Assembly (NCBI RefSeq): GCF_014839835.1
Contig: NC_071646.1
Span: forward strand, 6,256,001 to 6,320,000
DNA: 64,000 nt
Reading direction: 5' to 3'
From: Dryobates pubescens
Taxonomy: Eukaryota > Chordata > Aves > Piciformes > Picidae
The notes under the pieces: model-generated
Databases searched by the model: none
Seen by the model: the letters and a program-made list of their open reading frames with translations, nothing else
What the model was told of the DNA's origin: nothing
Part shown: positions 26,901 to 37,745 of the stretch, piece by piece
Layout of the letters: each line of letters opens with the position of its first letter
Position numbering within the stretch: the first letter of the stretch is position 1
Made by a program: the position numbers and the translations under genes

Positions 26901-28291
26901 CCCCATCCTGTCCCTGACACCCCAGTGTTCTCAGACCCATGTCTGTCATCCCAGGGTCCCCATCCCCAGTGCTGTGCTGTCTTCATCTCCATCCCCAACA
27001 CTCTGGTAGCCTTCACTCCATCCCCATCCCCAGGGGTCCCCCTCTCCATCCCCAGGGGTCCCCTCCTCCTACCTTCCCAGGGATTCCCCCTCTCCATCCC
27101 CATCCCCAGGGTCCCCCTCTCCATCCCTATCCCCAAGTATCCCCCACTCCATCCCCATCCCCAGGGGTCCCCCTCTCCATCCCCAGGGGTCCCCTCCTCC
27201 TACCTTCCCAGGGATTCCCCCCCTCCATCCCCATCCCCAGGGTCCCCCTCTCCATCCCCAGGGGTCCCCTCCTCCTACCTTCCCAGGGATTCCCCCTCTC
27301 CATCCCCATCCCCAGGTGTCTCTCACTCCATCACCATCCCCAGGGGGTCCCCCTCTCCATCCCCAGGGGTCCCCTTCTCCATCCCCATCCCCAACACCTT
27401 CATGTCCCTGTCCCCAGCCTTCATCTGGGAGGGAAGAATAAGCTGCAGGTTGGGAGGGGATCTGCTGCAGAGCAGCCCCAAGGAGAAGGACCTGGGAGTG
27501 CTGCTGGGCAGCAAGTTCTGCATGGGGCAGCAATGTGCCCTGGGGGCCAAGAGGCCAAGGGGGTCCTGGGGGGCATTCAGAGGAGTGTGGCCAGCAGAGC
27601 CAGGGAGGTTCTCCTCTCCTGGGCAGACCTCACCTGGAATACTGCATCCAGCTCTGGGCTCCCCAGCTCAGGAGGGACAGAGATCTGCTGGAGAGAGCCC
27701 AAGGGAGGGCTCCAAGGATGCTGAAGGGACTGGAGACTGCCTGGGGAGGAGAGGCTGAGAGCCCTGGGGGTGGTTAGTGTGGAGAGGAGAAGGCTGAGAG
27801 GGATCTGATCAATGGCTATCAATAGCTGAGGGCTGGGGGTCAGGAGGGGCCAGGGCCAGGCTCTGCTCAGCTGCACCCTGGGCCAGGCCAAGGGGCAGGG
27901 GATGGAAACTGCAGCACAGGAGGCTCCAGCTCAGCAGGAAGAGGCTCCCAGAGGCCTGGAGCAGGCTGCCCAGGGGGGTTGTGGAGTCTCCTCCGGAGCC
28001 TTCCCAGCCCTGCCTGAAGTGTCCCTGTGCCACCTGCGCTGGATGCTGCGCTCCCGCTCTGCCAGGGGGCAGGGCTCGGAGCGGATGAGCTCCGGAGGTC
28101 CCTCCCAACCCCCTGGCATCCTCCCGGGAGCAGCCTCCCGGCGTGCGCAGCGCCGGGGCTGACGCTGGGGGGCGCTGTTCCCGCAGGCCGTGCCGCAGCT
28201 CTCTGCCTACCTGCGCTCCCAGCGCCTCCTGCGCTTCCCCTTCTTCGGGCCCCAGGCCAAGTGGGGCAACACCAAGGATATGGCAGGGTGA
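23994..28291 (+). CDS. Glutathione S-transferase mu, tandem copy B
   Basis: Second mu-class GST of the tandem pair. Exons 23994-24029, 24405-24480, 24961-25025, 25130-25211, 25305-25405, 26364-26459, 26554-26664, 28187-28291; total 672 nt, 223 residues. Exon lengths match copy A until the last, which is 9 nt longer. Catalytic Tyr7 ([12 protein letters not shown]), Q-S of the glutathione site (RLTQSNAIL) and the mu-class tyrosine (DLCYSPDF) are kept. Exons 6-7 differ from copy A at only a few residues, but the last exon ([20 protein letters not shown], ending [10 protein letters not shown]) is quite different. That exon carries part of the electrophile pocket, so altered substrate range is a reasonable inference. 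Intron 7 holds a CR1 ending 56 bp before the last acceptor, and intron 5 a 65-bp array. No disabling change is seen. Confidence 0.93.
24140..24390. repeat. GSTM-B intron 1 array (short form)
   Basis: GTGCCGGAGGTGGGTGCCGG units homologous to the array in GSTM-A intron 1, but a quarter as long and mostly GGTGGGTG rather than GGTGAGTG. Confidence 0.9.
25535..26345. repeat. 65-bp array in GSTM-B intron 5, about 12 units
   Basis: Unit with GTGCAGCCCTCAGCCTGGCT, GCAGCCAGGGGGTGATGCTG and AGGGCCCTGGGGGGGCAGTG. GSTM-A has only one to two units at the matching place (about 19905-19990). It ends about 35 bp before the acceptor of exon 6. Confidence 0.93.
26870..27420. repeat. CCATCCCCAGGGGTCCCC array in GSTM-B intron 7
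   Basis: Irregular pyrimidine-rich units with GGGGTCCCCCTCTCCATCCC and CTCCTCCTACCTTCCCAGGG. It replaces the CCATCTCCACC array of copy A. Confidence 0.85.
27425..28130 (+). mobile_element. CR1 LINE in GSTM-B intron 7
   Basis: Sense CR1 of about 700 bp from GAATAAGCTGCAGGTTGGGA through GGATGGAAACTGCAGCACAG to GGTCCCTCCCAACCCCCTGG. It ends 56 bases before the acceptor of the last exon and is absent from copy A, so it was inserted after the duplication or was lost from A. Confidence 0.85.
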
Positions 28292-28366
28292 CCCCCCCCG
28301 ACCCCCAGCCCTCTAACCCCCCCCCCCCCCGCACCCCCCCAACCCCTCCCCAAGCTCCTTCTGCAC

Positions 28367-28372
28367 AATAAA
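28367..28372 (+). promoter_or_regulatory. Polyadenylation signal of GSTM copy B
   Basis: AATAAA 75 bases after the stop; same spacing as in copy A. Confidence 0.85.
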
Positions 28373-28399
28373 GGATGAAGGGGGCGGGGGGGACACCTT

Positions 28400-28990
28400 G
28401 CCCCCTTGTCTGGCTGCGTGGAGCTGATGGAGGAGCTGGGAAGGGGGCAGGGGGGGCTGTGGGGACCCCCAGCTTTGTGGGGTGACTCCTGGGAAGGGAG
28501 GTTGGAGGGGGAGGGGGCTGTTGGACCCTCCTGAAGCGGGGGTGGGGGGCTCCCATGTCTGGCTGCTTGTGGGGGGCTTAGAGCTGATGAGGAGCTCAGG
28601 GGGGGCTGTGGGGACCCCCAGTTTTGTGGGGTGACAGCTGGGGAAGTGGGTTAGAGAGGGAGGGGGCTGTTGGACCCTCCTGAAGCGGGGGTGGGGGGCT
28701 CCCATGTCTGGCTGCTTGTGGGGGGCTTAGAGCTGATGAGGAGCTCAGGGAGGGCTGTGGGGACCCCCAGCTTTGTGGGGTGACTCCTGGGAAGGGGCTT
28801 AGAGGGGGAGGGGGCTGTTAGACCCTCCTGAAGGGGGGGGTGGGACTTGCCCCCTTGTCTCCTTCTGGGGTGCTTAGTGCTGATGGGGGGGGTTCTGGGA
28901 AGGGGTGGGGGCTGGGGGGACCCCCAGTGTTGTGGGGTGACTCCTGGGCTTAGAGGGGGAGGGGGCTGTTAGACCCTCCTGCCACTTCCC
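28400..28990. repeat. About four tandem copies of the GSTM 3' flank, roughly 125-155 bp each
   Basis: Units with GCTTAGAGCTGATGAGGAGC, GGGGACCCCCAGCTTTGTGG and CTGTTGGACCCTCCTGAAGC start near 28405, 28555, 28710 and 28860. One such unit follows GSTM-A (about 22340-22475). Confidence 0.88.
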
Positions 28991-29745
28991 CCTCCCCCCC
29001 CCCCTCCATAAATAGGATCTCCCCTTTGGAGGCTGTGGACCCCATCTGGGGGGGCTCATGGCCTCACCCCCCCAGGATAATGACAGCCCCCCCCCCCCCC
29101 CCCATGTGGCTTAGGGGCTTGGAACAGGGACCCTCATGCAGTTTGAGGAGGGGGTCCCAGAGGCACCCCTGCCCCTCAAGGAAGGGGGGGGGCTCTCTAT
29201 GCACTAGACAGGGGGGGACCACTGCTCCCTAAAGCCAGGGGGACCCCCATGCAGGCTGGGGGTGCTGCAAGGGAGGACTCATTGCCCTCCCCCCCCCCCC
29301 CCAGTGTAAAGAGGACACCCTACAGGCTGGGGGGGTGGGGGGGGAGGGTGTGCAAAGAAGCCCCCAGACCCCTTATGCAGATTGGGGGGGGCTCATACCC
29401 ATCCTAGGAGTGCAGGCTGGGCAGGGGGGGACTCCCCCCCCAGGTAAGATGGAAGGGGGGGGAGGGGGAGGTGGCAATGGGGGGGAGGTGGCAGTGGGGG
29501 AGGGGCTGGGGGCTGGGGGGAAGGTGGTGGCAGGGGGGAAGGGGTGGTGGCAATGAGGGGCCCAGGGGACAGCACAGAGCCGAGTTGACCCCCACCTACC
29601 TCCCCCCAGCCATGCCAAGGTTGGAGGGGGCAGGGGGGGGAGGGGAGCTGCCCATTGGGCCAGGGCTGCCCCCACTGCCCCCCCCCCCCAAAAGCTCAAC
29701 CCCCCCTCCCCACCCCACAGCACTCAGGCTGCTATGTCTAAAGGT
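28991..29745. other. Gene-free tail-to-tail spacer rich in G and C runs
   Basis: Between GSTM-B and the inverted GSTM. It contains many poly-C and poly-G runs of 8-16 bases and short GGGGAGGTGGC-type repeats (29455-29560). No coding exon or CR1 is recognised. Confidence 0.7.
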
Positions 29746-29746
29746 C

Positions 29747-29752
29747 TTTATT
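29747..29752 (-). promoter_or_regulatory. Polyadenylation signal of the inverted GSTM
   Basis: TTTATT on the plus strand (AATAAA on the gene strand), 108 bases past the stop codon and suitably placed for a short 3' UTR. Confidence 0.8.
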
Positions 29753-29859
29753 GCCTTGAGGGGCTTCATGCCCAACTTCACCCCACCACAGAGGGTACCT
29801 GGGGGGGGAGGGGGGTCAGGTCAGGATCCCCTTACCCCTCAGTGACCTCCCCCCTCCCC

Positions 29860-32800
29860 TCACACCTTCTTGCTGCCCCACTTGGCTGCCCTGTTGTTGA
29901 TGGGCAGCTGCTGGAACCTGGGGGACTTCAGGTAGGCTGCCACCTTCTCCAGGGCCTGTGGGGAAGGAGGGCACCATGGCGGGGGGGGATGGACCCCTGG
30001 GGGGGGGGTCCTTCTCCCAGGTGGGGGGGGGGGGGGGGGGGGGCATGCCCAGGCTGAGCCCCAGCTCACCCCAAAGCGCTGCATGAAGTCCCTGAGGTTC
30101 TGGAAGGGCTGCAGGCAGCTGGGCTCCAGCAGCTGGTTCTGGTCCAGCACATCAAACATCAGGAAGTCCACGAAGGTGAGCTGGGGGCAGGGGGCACAGT
30201 GAGGACCAGCAGGGGGACAAACCCCCTCCCCCCAGCCCCCACCCACCTCCCCCCCCCCAGGGGGCTGCAGGTTACCTTCTCCCCTGCAAACCACTTCCTG
30301 CTCCCCAGGAAGTTGGAGAAGAGCTTCAGCTTCCCCGGGAGCTGCTCCAGGTAGCCAGGTTTGAGCTTCTCCTGCCGGGGAAGGGCTGAGGGTGAGGCTG
30401 AGCCCCACCCTGGGGTGGGGACAACAGCAGGTGCCCAACCCTGCTGCAAGCCAGGGAGGAGCCCAGCAGGGTGTGGTCAGCCCAGCCCAGCAGGGTGTGG
30501 TGTGGTCAGCCCAACAAGGTGTGGTCAGCCCAGCAGGGGATGTGGTCAGCCCAGATGGGTGTGGTCAGACCAGCTGGGTGTGGTCAGCCCAGCAGGGCGT
30601 GGTCGGCTCAGATGTGTGTGGTCAGCTTAGCCCAACAGAGCATGGTCAGGTCAGCCCAGGAGGGTGTGGCCAGCCCAGCCAGGCATGGTTAGCTCAGCCC
30701 AGCAGGGTGTGGTTAGCGCAGCCCAGCAGGGTGTGGTTAGCGCAGCCCAGCAGGGTGTGGTTAGCTCAGCCCAGCAGGGTGTGGTTAGCGCAGCCCAGCA
30801 GGGTGTGGTTAGCGCAGCCCAGCAGGGCATGGTCAGCCCAGCCTGGCAGGGTGTGGTCAGACCAGGAGGGTGTGGTCAGACTAGCCCAGATGGGTGTGGT
30901 CAGCCCAGCAGCACGTGGTCAGATCAGATCAGCAGGGCATGGTCAGCCCCGCCCAGCAGGGCGTGGTCGGCTCAGCCCAGCAGGGCGTGGTTGGCCCAGC
31001 CCAGGAGGGCGTGGCTGGCCCAGCCCAGTGTGGTCAGCCCAGCAGGGTGTGGTCAGATCAGATCAGCAGAGTGTGGCCAGCCCAGCAGGGCATGGTCAGC
31101 TCAGCCCAGCAGGGTGTGGTTGGCCCAGCCCAGCAGGGCGTGGTCAGCCCAGCCCGGTGTGGTCAGCTCAGCCCAGCAGGGTGTAGTTGGCCCAGCCAAG
31201 AGAGCGTGGTCAGCCCAGCCCAGGAGGGGATGTGGTCAACCCAGCAGGGTGTGGCGGGCCCAGCCCAGCAGGGCGTGGCAGGCCCAGCCCAGCAGGGCGT
31301 GGCGGGCAGGGCACTCACGAAGTCAGGGTTGTAGCAGATCATGACCAGGCTGAGCCGGAAGTCCATCACCTGGTTCTCCAGCAGGTCCACTCGCAGCAGC
31401 TCCTCCTCTGTCTCCCCGCCTGTGCCAGGGGCACACAGCAGAGCTGGGGGGAGGGGGAGCCCCCAGCCCTGCCCCCTGCCCCCTCCCCGACTCCAAGCCC
31501 AATTCCAGCCCCAAGCCGAACAGCTCCGAGGCCAAACCCAGCCCCAGCCCTGAGCCAAACCCAAATCCATTCCTGTTCCCAGCTGAACAACTCCTGCCCA
31601 GCTCCCTGCCCAGCTCCCTGCCCAGCTCCACTCCCATGCCCAGCTCCCTGCCCAGCTCCCTGCCCAGCTCCCTGCCCAGCTCCATGCCCAGCTCCCTGCC
31701 CAGCTCCCTGCCCAGCTCCAAACCCACACCCAGCTCCCTGCCCAGCTCCACTCCCACACCCAGCTCCCTGCCCAGCTCCCTGCCCAGCTCCACTCCCACA
31801 CCCAGCTCCCTGCCCAGCTCCATGCCCAGCTCCACTCCCACGCCCAGCTCCATGCCCAGCTTCACACCCAGCTCTGTGCCCAGCTCTGTGCCCAGCTCCC
31901 TGCCCAGCGGTGCCCAGCTCTGTGCCCAGCTCCCTGCCCAGCTCTGTGCCCAGTGGTGCCCAGCTCTGTGCCCAGCTCTGTGCCCAGTGGTGCCCAGCTC
32001 TGTGCCCAGCTCCCTGCCCAGCGGTGCCCAGCTCTGTGCCCAGTGGTGCCCAGCTCCGTGCCCAGCGGTGCCCAGCTCCCTGCCCAGCTCTGTGCCCAGT
32101 GGTGCCCAGCTCTGTGCCCAGCTCTGTGCCCAGTGGTGCCCAGCTCCGTGCCCAGCGGTGCCCAGCTCCCTGCCCAGCTCTGTGCCCAGTGGTGCCCAGC
32201 TCTGTGCCCAGCTCTGTGCCCAGCAGTGCCCAGCGGTGCCCAGCTCTGTGCCCAGCGGTGCCCAGCTCCCTGCCCAGCGGTGCCCAGCTCCCTGCCCAGC
32301 TCTGTGCCCAGTGGTGCCCAGCTCTGTGCCCAGCTCTGTGCCCAGCTCTGTGCCCAGCGGTGCCCAGCGGTGCCCAGCTCGGTGCCCAGCGGTGCCCAGC
32401 TCTGTGCCCAGCTCTGTGCCCAGTGGTGCCCAGCTCTGTGCCCAGCTCTGTGCCCAGCAGTGCCCAGCGGTGCCCAGCTCTGTGCCCAGCGGTGCCCGGC
32501 GGTGCCCAGCACTCACAGAGGCCGTGCCTGCGGGCGATGTGGCGCAGGATGGCATTGCTCTGGGTCAGCTTCACAGGGCCGTCGATGAAGTAGGGCAGCT
32601 GGGGGGCACCAGGGTGTGAGGACCCCCCCCCAAAGAGCAAGGAACCCCCCCCCAGACCATAGGGACCCCCAGAGCCCCCCCACCCCCCAGAACAGGGGGA
32701 GCCCCATGCAGGGGGGAGGCAGTAAGGGAGAAGGGGGGGGGGGGGGGCCAGGCCACTGAGTACCCCAGGAAGGACTCCCCCCTCCCCCCCCAGCCCACTC

Positions 32801-35800
32801 ACCCCATGGCTGTCCCAGCACTGCCATGGCCGAGTGCTGTGACCCCCCCAAGCCTCACTCCCACCTCCCCCCCCCCGCCTCCCACCTTCTCCCCAACCTC
32901 CCCCTCCCCATGCTCCCCTCCCCCTCCCCATGCTCCCCTCCCCCTCCCCAACCTCCCCCTCCCCATGCTCCCCTCCCCCTCCCCAACCTCCCCCTCCCCA
33001 TGCTCCCCTCCCCCTCCCCTCCCCCCATGCTCCCCTCCACCTCCCCCTCCCCAACCTCCCCCTCCCCCTCCTCCCTCACTCTGACCCCACCCCCCACCTC
33101 CACCCTCCCCTTCCCCATGCCCCACTCCCCCACCCCCATCCCCCTCTCCCCCCTTCCCACCTCCCTCCCCACTACACTCCCCCCTCCCCCCTCACTTCCC
33201 ACCTCCCCCTCCCCAACCTCCCCAACCTCCCCACCCCCCACCTCCCCCAACCTCCCTCTCCCCACCCCCTACTCCTCCACACCTCTCCCCTCCCCCCCCA
33301 CTTGCCCACCTCCCACACCCTCCCTCCCCACCCCCCCTCCCCCCTCCCTTTCCCCCCCCTCCCCCCCCCCATCCTCACCCCGCCCCTCCCCGCGGGTGTG
33401 TCGCTCTTAAAGGGACAGGGACCTCAACACGGCTGCTGCAGAGGGGTGCAGCCCCCTCCCCATGCACCCCCTAGCCCCTCCCCCCCCCGGCCCTCCCCCC
33501 CCGCCCCTCCCCCTACGTTGGGGAAGTCCAAGCCCAGCTTCTCCTTCTCGTTGAACCATTGGCTCCTGTCGTAGTCAGGGGCTGCAGGGGGGGGAGGGGG
33601 AAGGGGGTGAGGAGGGGGGGTTGGGGGATGCCATCTCCACCCCCACCCCAAACCCCAGACCTCCCTGCCCCCCCCCGAGCCCCCTCCCCCTTTCCCTCAC
33701 CTTCCCCACACCGGTAGAGCTTCTCCTCGTAGGGGGTCTCGGTGTACTCCAGCAGCAGGCGGATGGCATGGGCCAGCTGGGGGGGGGGCTAGGGGTCAGG
33801 GAGACCCTCCCCCCGCCCCCACATGTCCTAATCCCACCCCCACCCCCCCCCCCGGAAAACTGAGGCACAGAGGAAGATGAGCAACCCCCCACCCCCCCAG
33901 GGAGTGGGGACCTCACAACCCCCCTGAAGTGCAGGGGGACCAACACAGCCCCCCCCCCCCCCCAGGAGCAAGGGAAGCCCCCCCATGAGCAAAGGGATCC
34001 CCACAGACCCCCCCCCAAGAGCAAAAGGACCCCCACAGACCCCTCCCAGGAGCAAAGGACACCCCCAAGACCATAAGGATCCCCACGGACACCCCCAAGA
34101 GCAAGGGACCACCCCCCCAAGAGCAAAGGGACCCCCCACAGCCCACCCCAAGAGCAAGAGGACCCCCCCGCAGCCCCCCACCCCCCAGAACAGCCCCCCC
34201 CCCCAAGAGCAAGGGACCCCCACACACAACCAAAGGGACCCCCAGAGCCCCCCCCAAGAGCAAGGGACCCCCCCCAAGACTGAAGGGACACCCACAGCCA
34301 CCCCCCAAAGAGCAAGGGACCCCTCCATGACCCCCCCAGAGAAACGGACCCCCTCCCGAGACCAAAGGGACCCCCACAGACACCCCCCCCCCCCAGGAGC
34401 AAGGAACACCTCCCCCAAGACCGTAGGGACCCCCACAGCCCCCTCCCCAGGAGCAAGGGACCCCCCTCAAGACCATAGGGAACCCACAGCCCCCCCCCAA
34501 GTGCAGAGAAACCTCCACAGCCCCCCCAGGGCCAAGAGGACCCCCGCAGCCCCCCGCCCCCAAGAGCAGCCCCCCCCAGGAGCAAGGGACCCCCCCCCGA
34601 GATCACAGGGACCCCCACAGCCCCCTCCCCACAGCAAGGGACGCCCCCCCCCAAGAAAAAAGGGACCCCCACAGACACCCCCCCAAGAGCCAAGGGACCC
34701 CCGCACCCCCCCGCCCCCTAGCACAGGGCCCCCCCAAGAGCCAAGGGACCCCCGCAGCCCCCCGCCCCCTAGCACAGGGCCCCCCCAAGAGCCAAGGGAC
34801 CCCCGCAGCCCCCCGCCCCCTAGCACAGGGCCCCCCCAAGAGCCAAGGGACCCCCGCAGCCCCCCGCCCCTAGCACAGCCCCCCCAAGAGCCAAGGGACC
34901 CCCGCAGCCCCCCGCCCCTAGCACAGGGCCCCCGAGAGCCAAGGGACCCCCGCAGCCCCCCGCCCCCTAGCGCAGGCCCCCCAAGAGCCAAGGGACCCCC
35001 CGCAGCCCCCCGCCCCCTAGCGCAGCCCCCCCAAGAGCCAAGGGACCCCCGCAGCCCCCCGCCCCCTAGCACAGCCCCCCCAACAGCCAAGGGACCCCCG
35101 CAGCCCCCCGCCCCCTAGCACCGCCCCCCCAAGGGACCCCCGCAGCCCCCCGCCCCCTAGCGCAGCCCCCCCAAGAGCCAAGGGACCCCCGCAGCCCCCC
35201 GCCCCTAGCACAGCCTCCCCCAAGAGCCAAGGGACCCCCGCAGCCCCCCGCCCCTAGCACAGCCCCCCCAAGAGCCAAGGGACCCCCGCAGCCCCCCGCC
35301 CCTAGCACAGCCCCCCCCAAGAGCCAAGGGACCCCCGCAGCCCCCCGCCCCTAGCGCAGGCCCCCCAAGAGCCAAGGGACCCCCGCAGCCCCCCGCCCCC
35401 TAGCGCAGCCCCCCCAAGAGCCAAGGGACACCCCCGCAGCCCCCCGCCCCTAGCACAGCCCCCCCAAGAGCCAAGGGACCCCCGCAGCCCCCCGCCCCCT
35501 AGCTGCCCCCCCCAAGAGCCAAGGGACCCCCGCAGCCCCCCGCCCCTAGCACAGCCCCCCCCAAGAGCCAAGGGACCCCCGCAGCCCCCCGCCCCTAGCG
35601 CAGGCCCCCCAAGAGCCAAGGGACCCCCGCAGCCCCCCGCCCCCTAGCGCAGCCCCCCCAAGAGCCAAGGGACACCCCCGCAGCCCCCCGCCCCTAGCAC
35701 AGCCCCCCCAAGAGCCAAGGGACCCCCGCAGCCCCCCGCCCCCTAGCTGCCCCCCCCAAGAGCCAAGGGACCCCCGCAGCCCCCCGCCCCCTAGCACAGC

Positions 35801-36449
35801 CCCCCCAAGAGCCAAGGGACCCCCGCAGCCCCCCGCCCCTAGCACAGCCCCCCCCAAGAGCCAAGGGACCCCCGCAGCCCCCCGCCCCCTAGCACAGCTC
35901 CCCCCAAGAGCCAAGGGACCCCCGCAGCCCCCCGCCCCCTAGCGCAGCCCCCCCAAGAGCCAAGGGACCCCCGCAGCCCCCCGCCCCCTAGCACAGCCCC
36001 CCCAAGGGACCCCCGCAGCCCCCCGCCCCCTAGCTGCCCCCCCCGAGAGCCAAGGGACCCCCGCAGCCCCCCGCCCCCTAGCACAGCCCCCCCGAGAGCC
36101 AAGGGACCCCCGCAGCCCCCCGCCCCCTAGCACAGCCCCCCCAAGAGCCAAGGGACCCCCGCAGCCCCCCGCCCCCTAGCACAGCCCCCCCCAAGAGCCA
36201 AGGGACCCCCGCAGCCCCCCGCCCCCTAGCACAGCCCCCCCCAAGAGCCAAGGGACCCCCGCAGCCCCCCGCCCCTAGCACAGCCCCCCCAAGAGCCAAG
36301 GGACCCCCGCAGCCCCCCCGCCCCCTAGCGCAGGGGGAGCCCCGTGCCGGGGGGAGGCAGTAAGGGGAGGAGGGGGGGATGGGACCCCCCCGGGACCCCC
36401 CCCCCAGCCCACTCACCCCACGGATGTCCCAGTAGCCCAGCACGGCCAT
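29860..36449 (-). CDS. Glutathione S-transferase mu, inverted copy (GSTM3-like)
   Basis: Mu-class GST on the minus strand, tail-to-tail with copy B, as mammalian GSTM3 faces its neighbours. Exons in gene order: 36449-36417, 33776-33701, 33581-33517, 32598-32517, 31419-31319, 30371-30276, 30180-30070, 29955-29860; 660 nt, 219 residues, with exon lengths equal to copies A and B apart from one codon in exon 1. Starts [11 protein letters not shown] with the catalytic tyrosine at position 6. Keeps [19 protein letters not shown] and MICYNPDF, and ends [15 protein letters not shown], which resembles GSTM3 (PINNK...WGNKPVC as recalled) more than the tandem pair. Residue G at the exon 7/8 junction replaces the usual E. 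Intron 1 (2.6 kb) is almost entirely a roughly 48-bp array. The upstream flank has GC boxes. Confidence 0.93.
30465..31312. repeat. GTGTGGTCAGCCCAGCAGG array, 19-32 bp units
   Basis: Fills the intron between exons 6 and 5 of the inverted GSTM and ends a few bases from the donor of exon 5 (31318). Confidence 0.93.
31575..32510. repeat. CCCAGCTCTGTGCCCAGCGGTG array
   Basis: 13-15 bp units CCCAGCTCCCTG, CCCAGCTCTGTG and CCCAGCGGTG, filling the intron between exons 5 and 4 of the inverted GSTM and ending beside the exon 4 donor (32516). Confidence 0.95.
32870..33372. repeat. CCCCTCCCCATGCTCCCCTC pyrimidine tract
   Basis: About 500 bp of C/T with rare A and G, in intron 3 of the inverted GSTM; purine-rich on the gene strand. 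Confidence 0.85.
33960..36335. repeat. 48-bp array filling intron 1 of the inverted GSTM
   Basis: From 33960 to about 34690 degenerate AGCAAGGGACCCCCACAG units. From about 34690 to 36335 regular 45-51 bp units with GAGCCAAGGGACCCCCGCAG and CCCCCCGCCCCCTAGCACAG, roughly 32 copies. Confidence 0.95.
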
Positions 36450-36620
36450 GGCCACGCGCTGCGCCCCGCCCCGTCCGCGTGACACGACACACCCCCCGCC
36501 CCGCCCCGCCCCGCCCCCACCCCAGCCAGAGCCTCGCCCCGCCCCTTCCGGGGGGGGCTGAACCGGGGGGGGGGGGGGGAGGCTCTTAAAGGGACACGAA
36601 CCTCCAGACGGCTGCTGCGG
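36450..36620 (-). promoter_or_regulatory. GC-box promoter region of the inverted GSTM
   Basis: Just upstream of the start codon lie back-to-back GC boxes (CCGCCCCGCCCC repeats, about 36497-36519), another CGCCCCGCCCC near 36535, and an element CTCTTAAAGGGACA at about 36588. The density of CpG and Sp1-type motifs fits a TATA-less promoter. A copy of the CTCTTAAAGGGACA block also lies in intron 2 (about 33408). Confidence 0.6.
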
Positions 36621-36664
36621 GGGGGGGGGGGGGGGCAGCTCCCCCCCCCGACCTCCCCCCCCGG

Positions 36665-37560
36665 GGGCTTTGGACCCCCCCCCCAAGCTCTCTGCACCCC
36701 CCTCCGATCCTGGGGGCTCTGTGCCCCCACCCCAAGCTCTTGGGGGCTCTCTGCCCCCTCTCAAGCTCTGTGTCCCCCCCCCAATCCTGGGGGCTCTGTA
36801 CCCCCCCAAGCTCTTTGTGACCCCCCCTTACCCTGGGGGGCTCTGGGCCCCCCCCCCAAGCTCTGTGTGCCCCCCCCCCCCCCGATCCTGGGGTCTCTGT
36901 GCCCCCCCCTTACCCTGGGGGCTCTGTGCCCCCCCTCAAGCTCTTGGGGGCTCTGTGCCCCCCCCCCAAAGCTCTGTGCCCCCCCCCCCGATCCTGGGGT
37001 CTCTGTGCCCCCCCCTTACTCTGGGGGCTCTGTGCCCCCCCTCAAGCTCTTGGGGGCTCTGTGCCCCCCCCCCCAAGCTCTGTGTGCCCCCCCCGATCCT
37101 GGGGGCTCTGTACCCCCCCCAAGCTCTTTGTGACCCCCCCTTACCCTGGGGGGCTCTGTGCCCCCCCCAAAGCTCTGTGCCCCCCCCCCGATCTTGGGGT
37201 CTCTGTGCCCCCCCCTTACCCTGGGGGCTCTGTGCCCCCCCTCAAGCTCTTGGGGGCTCTGTGCCCCCCCCCCCCCCCCAAGCTCTGGATGCCCCCCCTG
37301 ATCCTGGGGGCTCTGTGCCCCCCCCCCCCCAAGCTCTGTGTGCCCCCCCCCCGATCCTGGGGGTTCTGTGCCCACCCCCCAAAGTCTTTGTGCCCCCCCC
37401 CTTACCCTGGGGGCTCTGTTCCCCCCTCCCCCAAGCTCTTGGGGGTTCTGTGCCCCCTCTCCAGCTCTGTGTGCCCCCCCCCTCCCGATCCTGGGGGCCT
37501 CTGTGCCCCCCACCAAGCTCTTTGTGCCCCCCCCTTATGTGCCCCCCCTCATTTGCCCCC
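36665..37560. repeat. GGGGGCTCTGTGCCCCCCC array between the inverted GSTM and EPS8L3
   Basis: Units with CCCAAGCTCTTGGGGGCTCT and GATCCTGGGGTCTCTGTGCC with higher-order repeats of about 115 bp. No coding sequence is supported here. Confidence 0.9.
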
Positions 37561-37745
37561 CCCCCCCAGCCACGAGGCTGTGCCCACGGTGGGGGCCCAG
37601 AGGCATCCCCTGGGTGCTGCTGCAGGGGTCGGGGGGGGGGGGGGTGGTGTGTGACGAGCTGTGCCCCCCCCCCCCCCCCCCCCGCACCACCAGGGTGACC
37701 CCCAGGGGTCGTGGGGCCCGGGGGGTGTCCCCCCCCCCAGCAGCC

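Larger units (their letters stand above)
16600..28400 (+). repeat. Tandem segmental duplication, about 6 kb unit carrying one GSTM gene each
   Basis: Unit A (about 16600-22500) and unit B (about 22600-28400) share the same order of landmarks. These are an upstream block with CCCAGCATC.GGACCC and TCCCTCCTCCTCCTCAG, the G-rich array, the 5' flank with a CAGCAGCGGGC motif (17160 and 23540), the start codon with identical first-exon structure, the donor-like intron 1 array, eight exons, and a terminal AATAAA. The start codons are 6350 bp apart and the stops 6045 bp apart; array length and a CR1 insertion in unit B account for the difference. Exons 6-7 and their flanking introns are nearly identical, while exon 8 has diverged strongly. 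Confidence 0.85.

Noticed and set aside
31366-33054. 562-codon minus-strand ORF containing GST exon 4
   Set aside because: Intron arrays fused in frame with a real exon; the 82-nt exon with proper splice sites is the real part.
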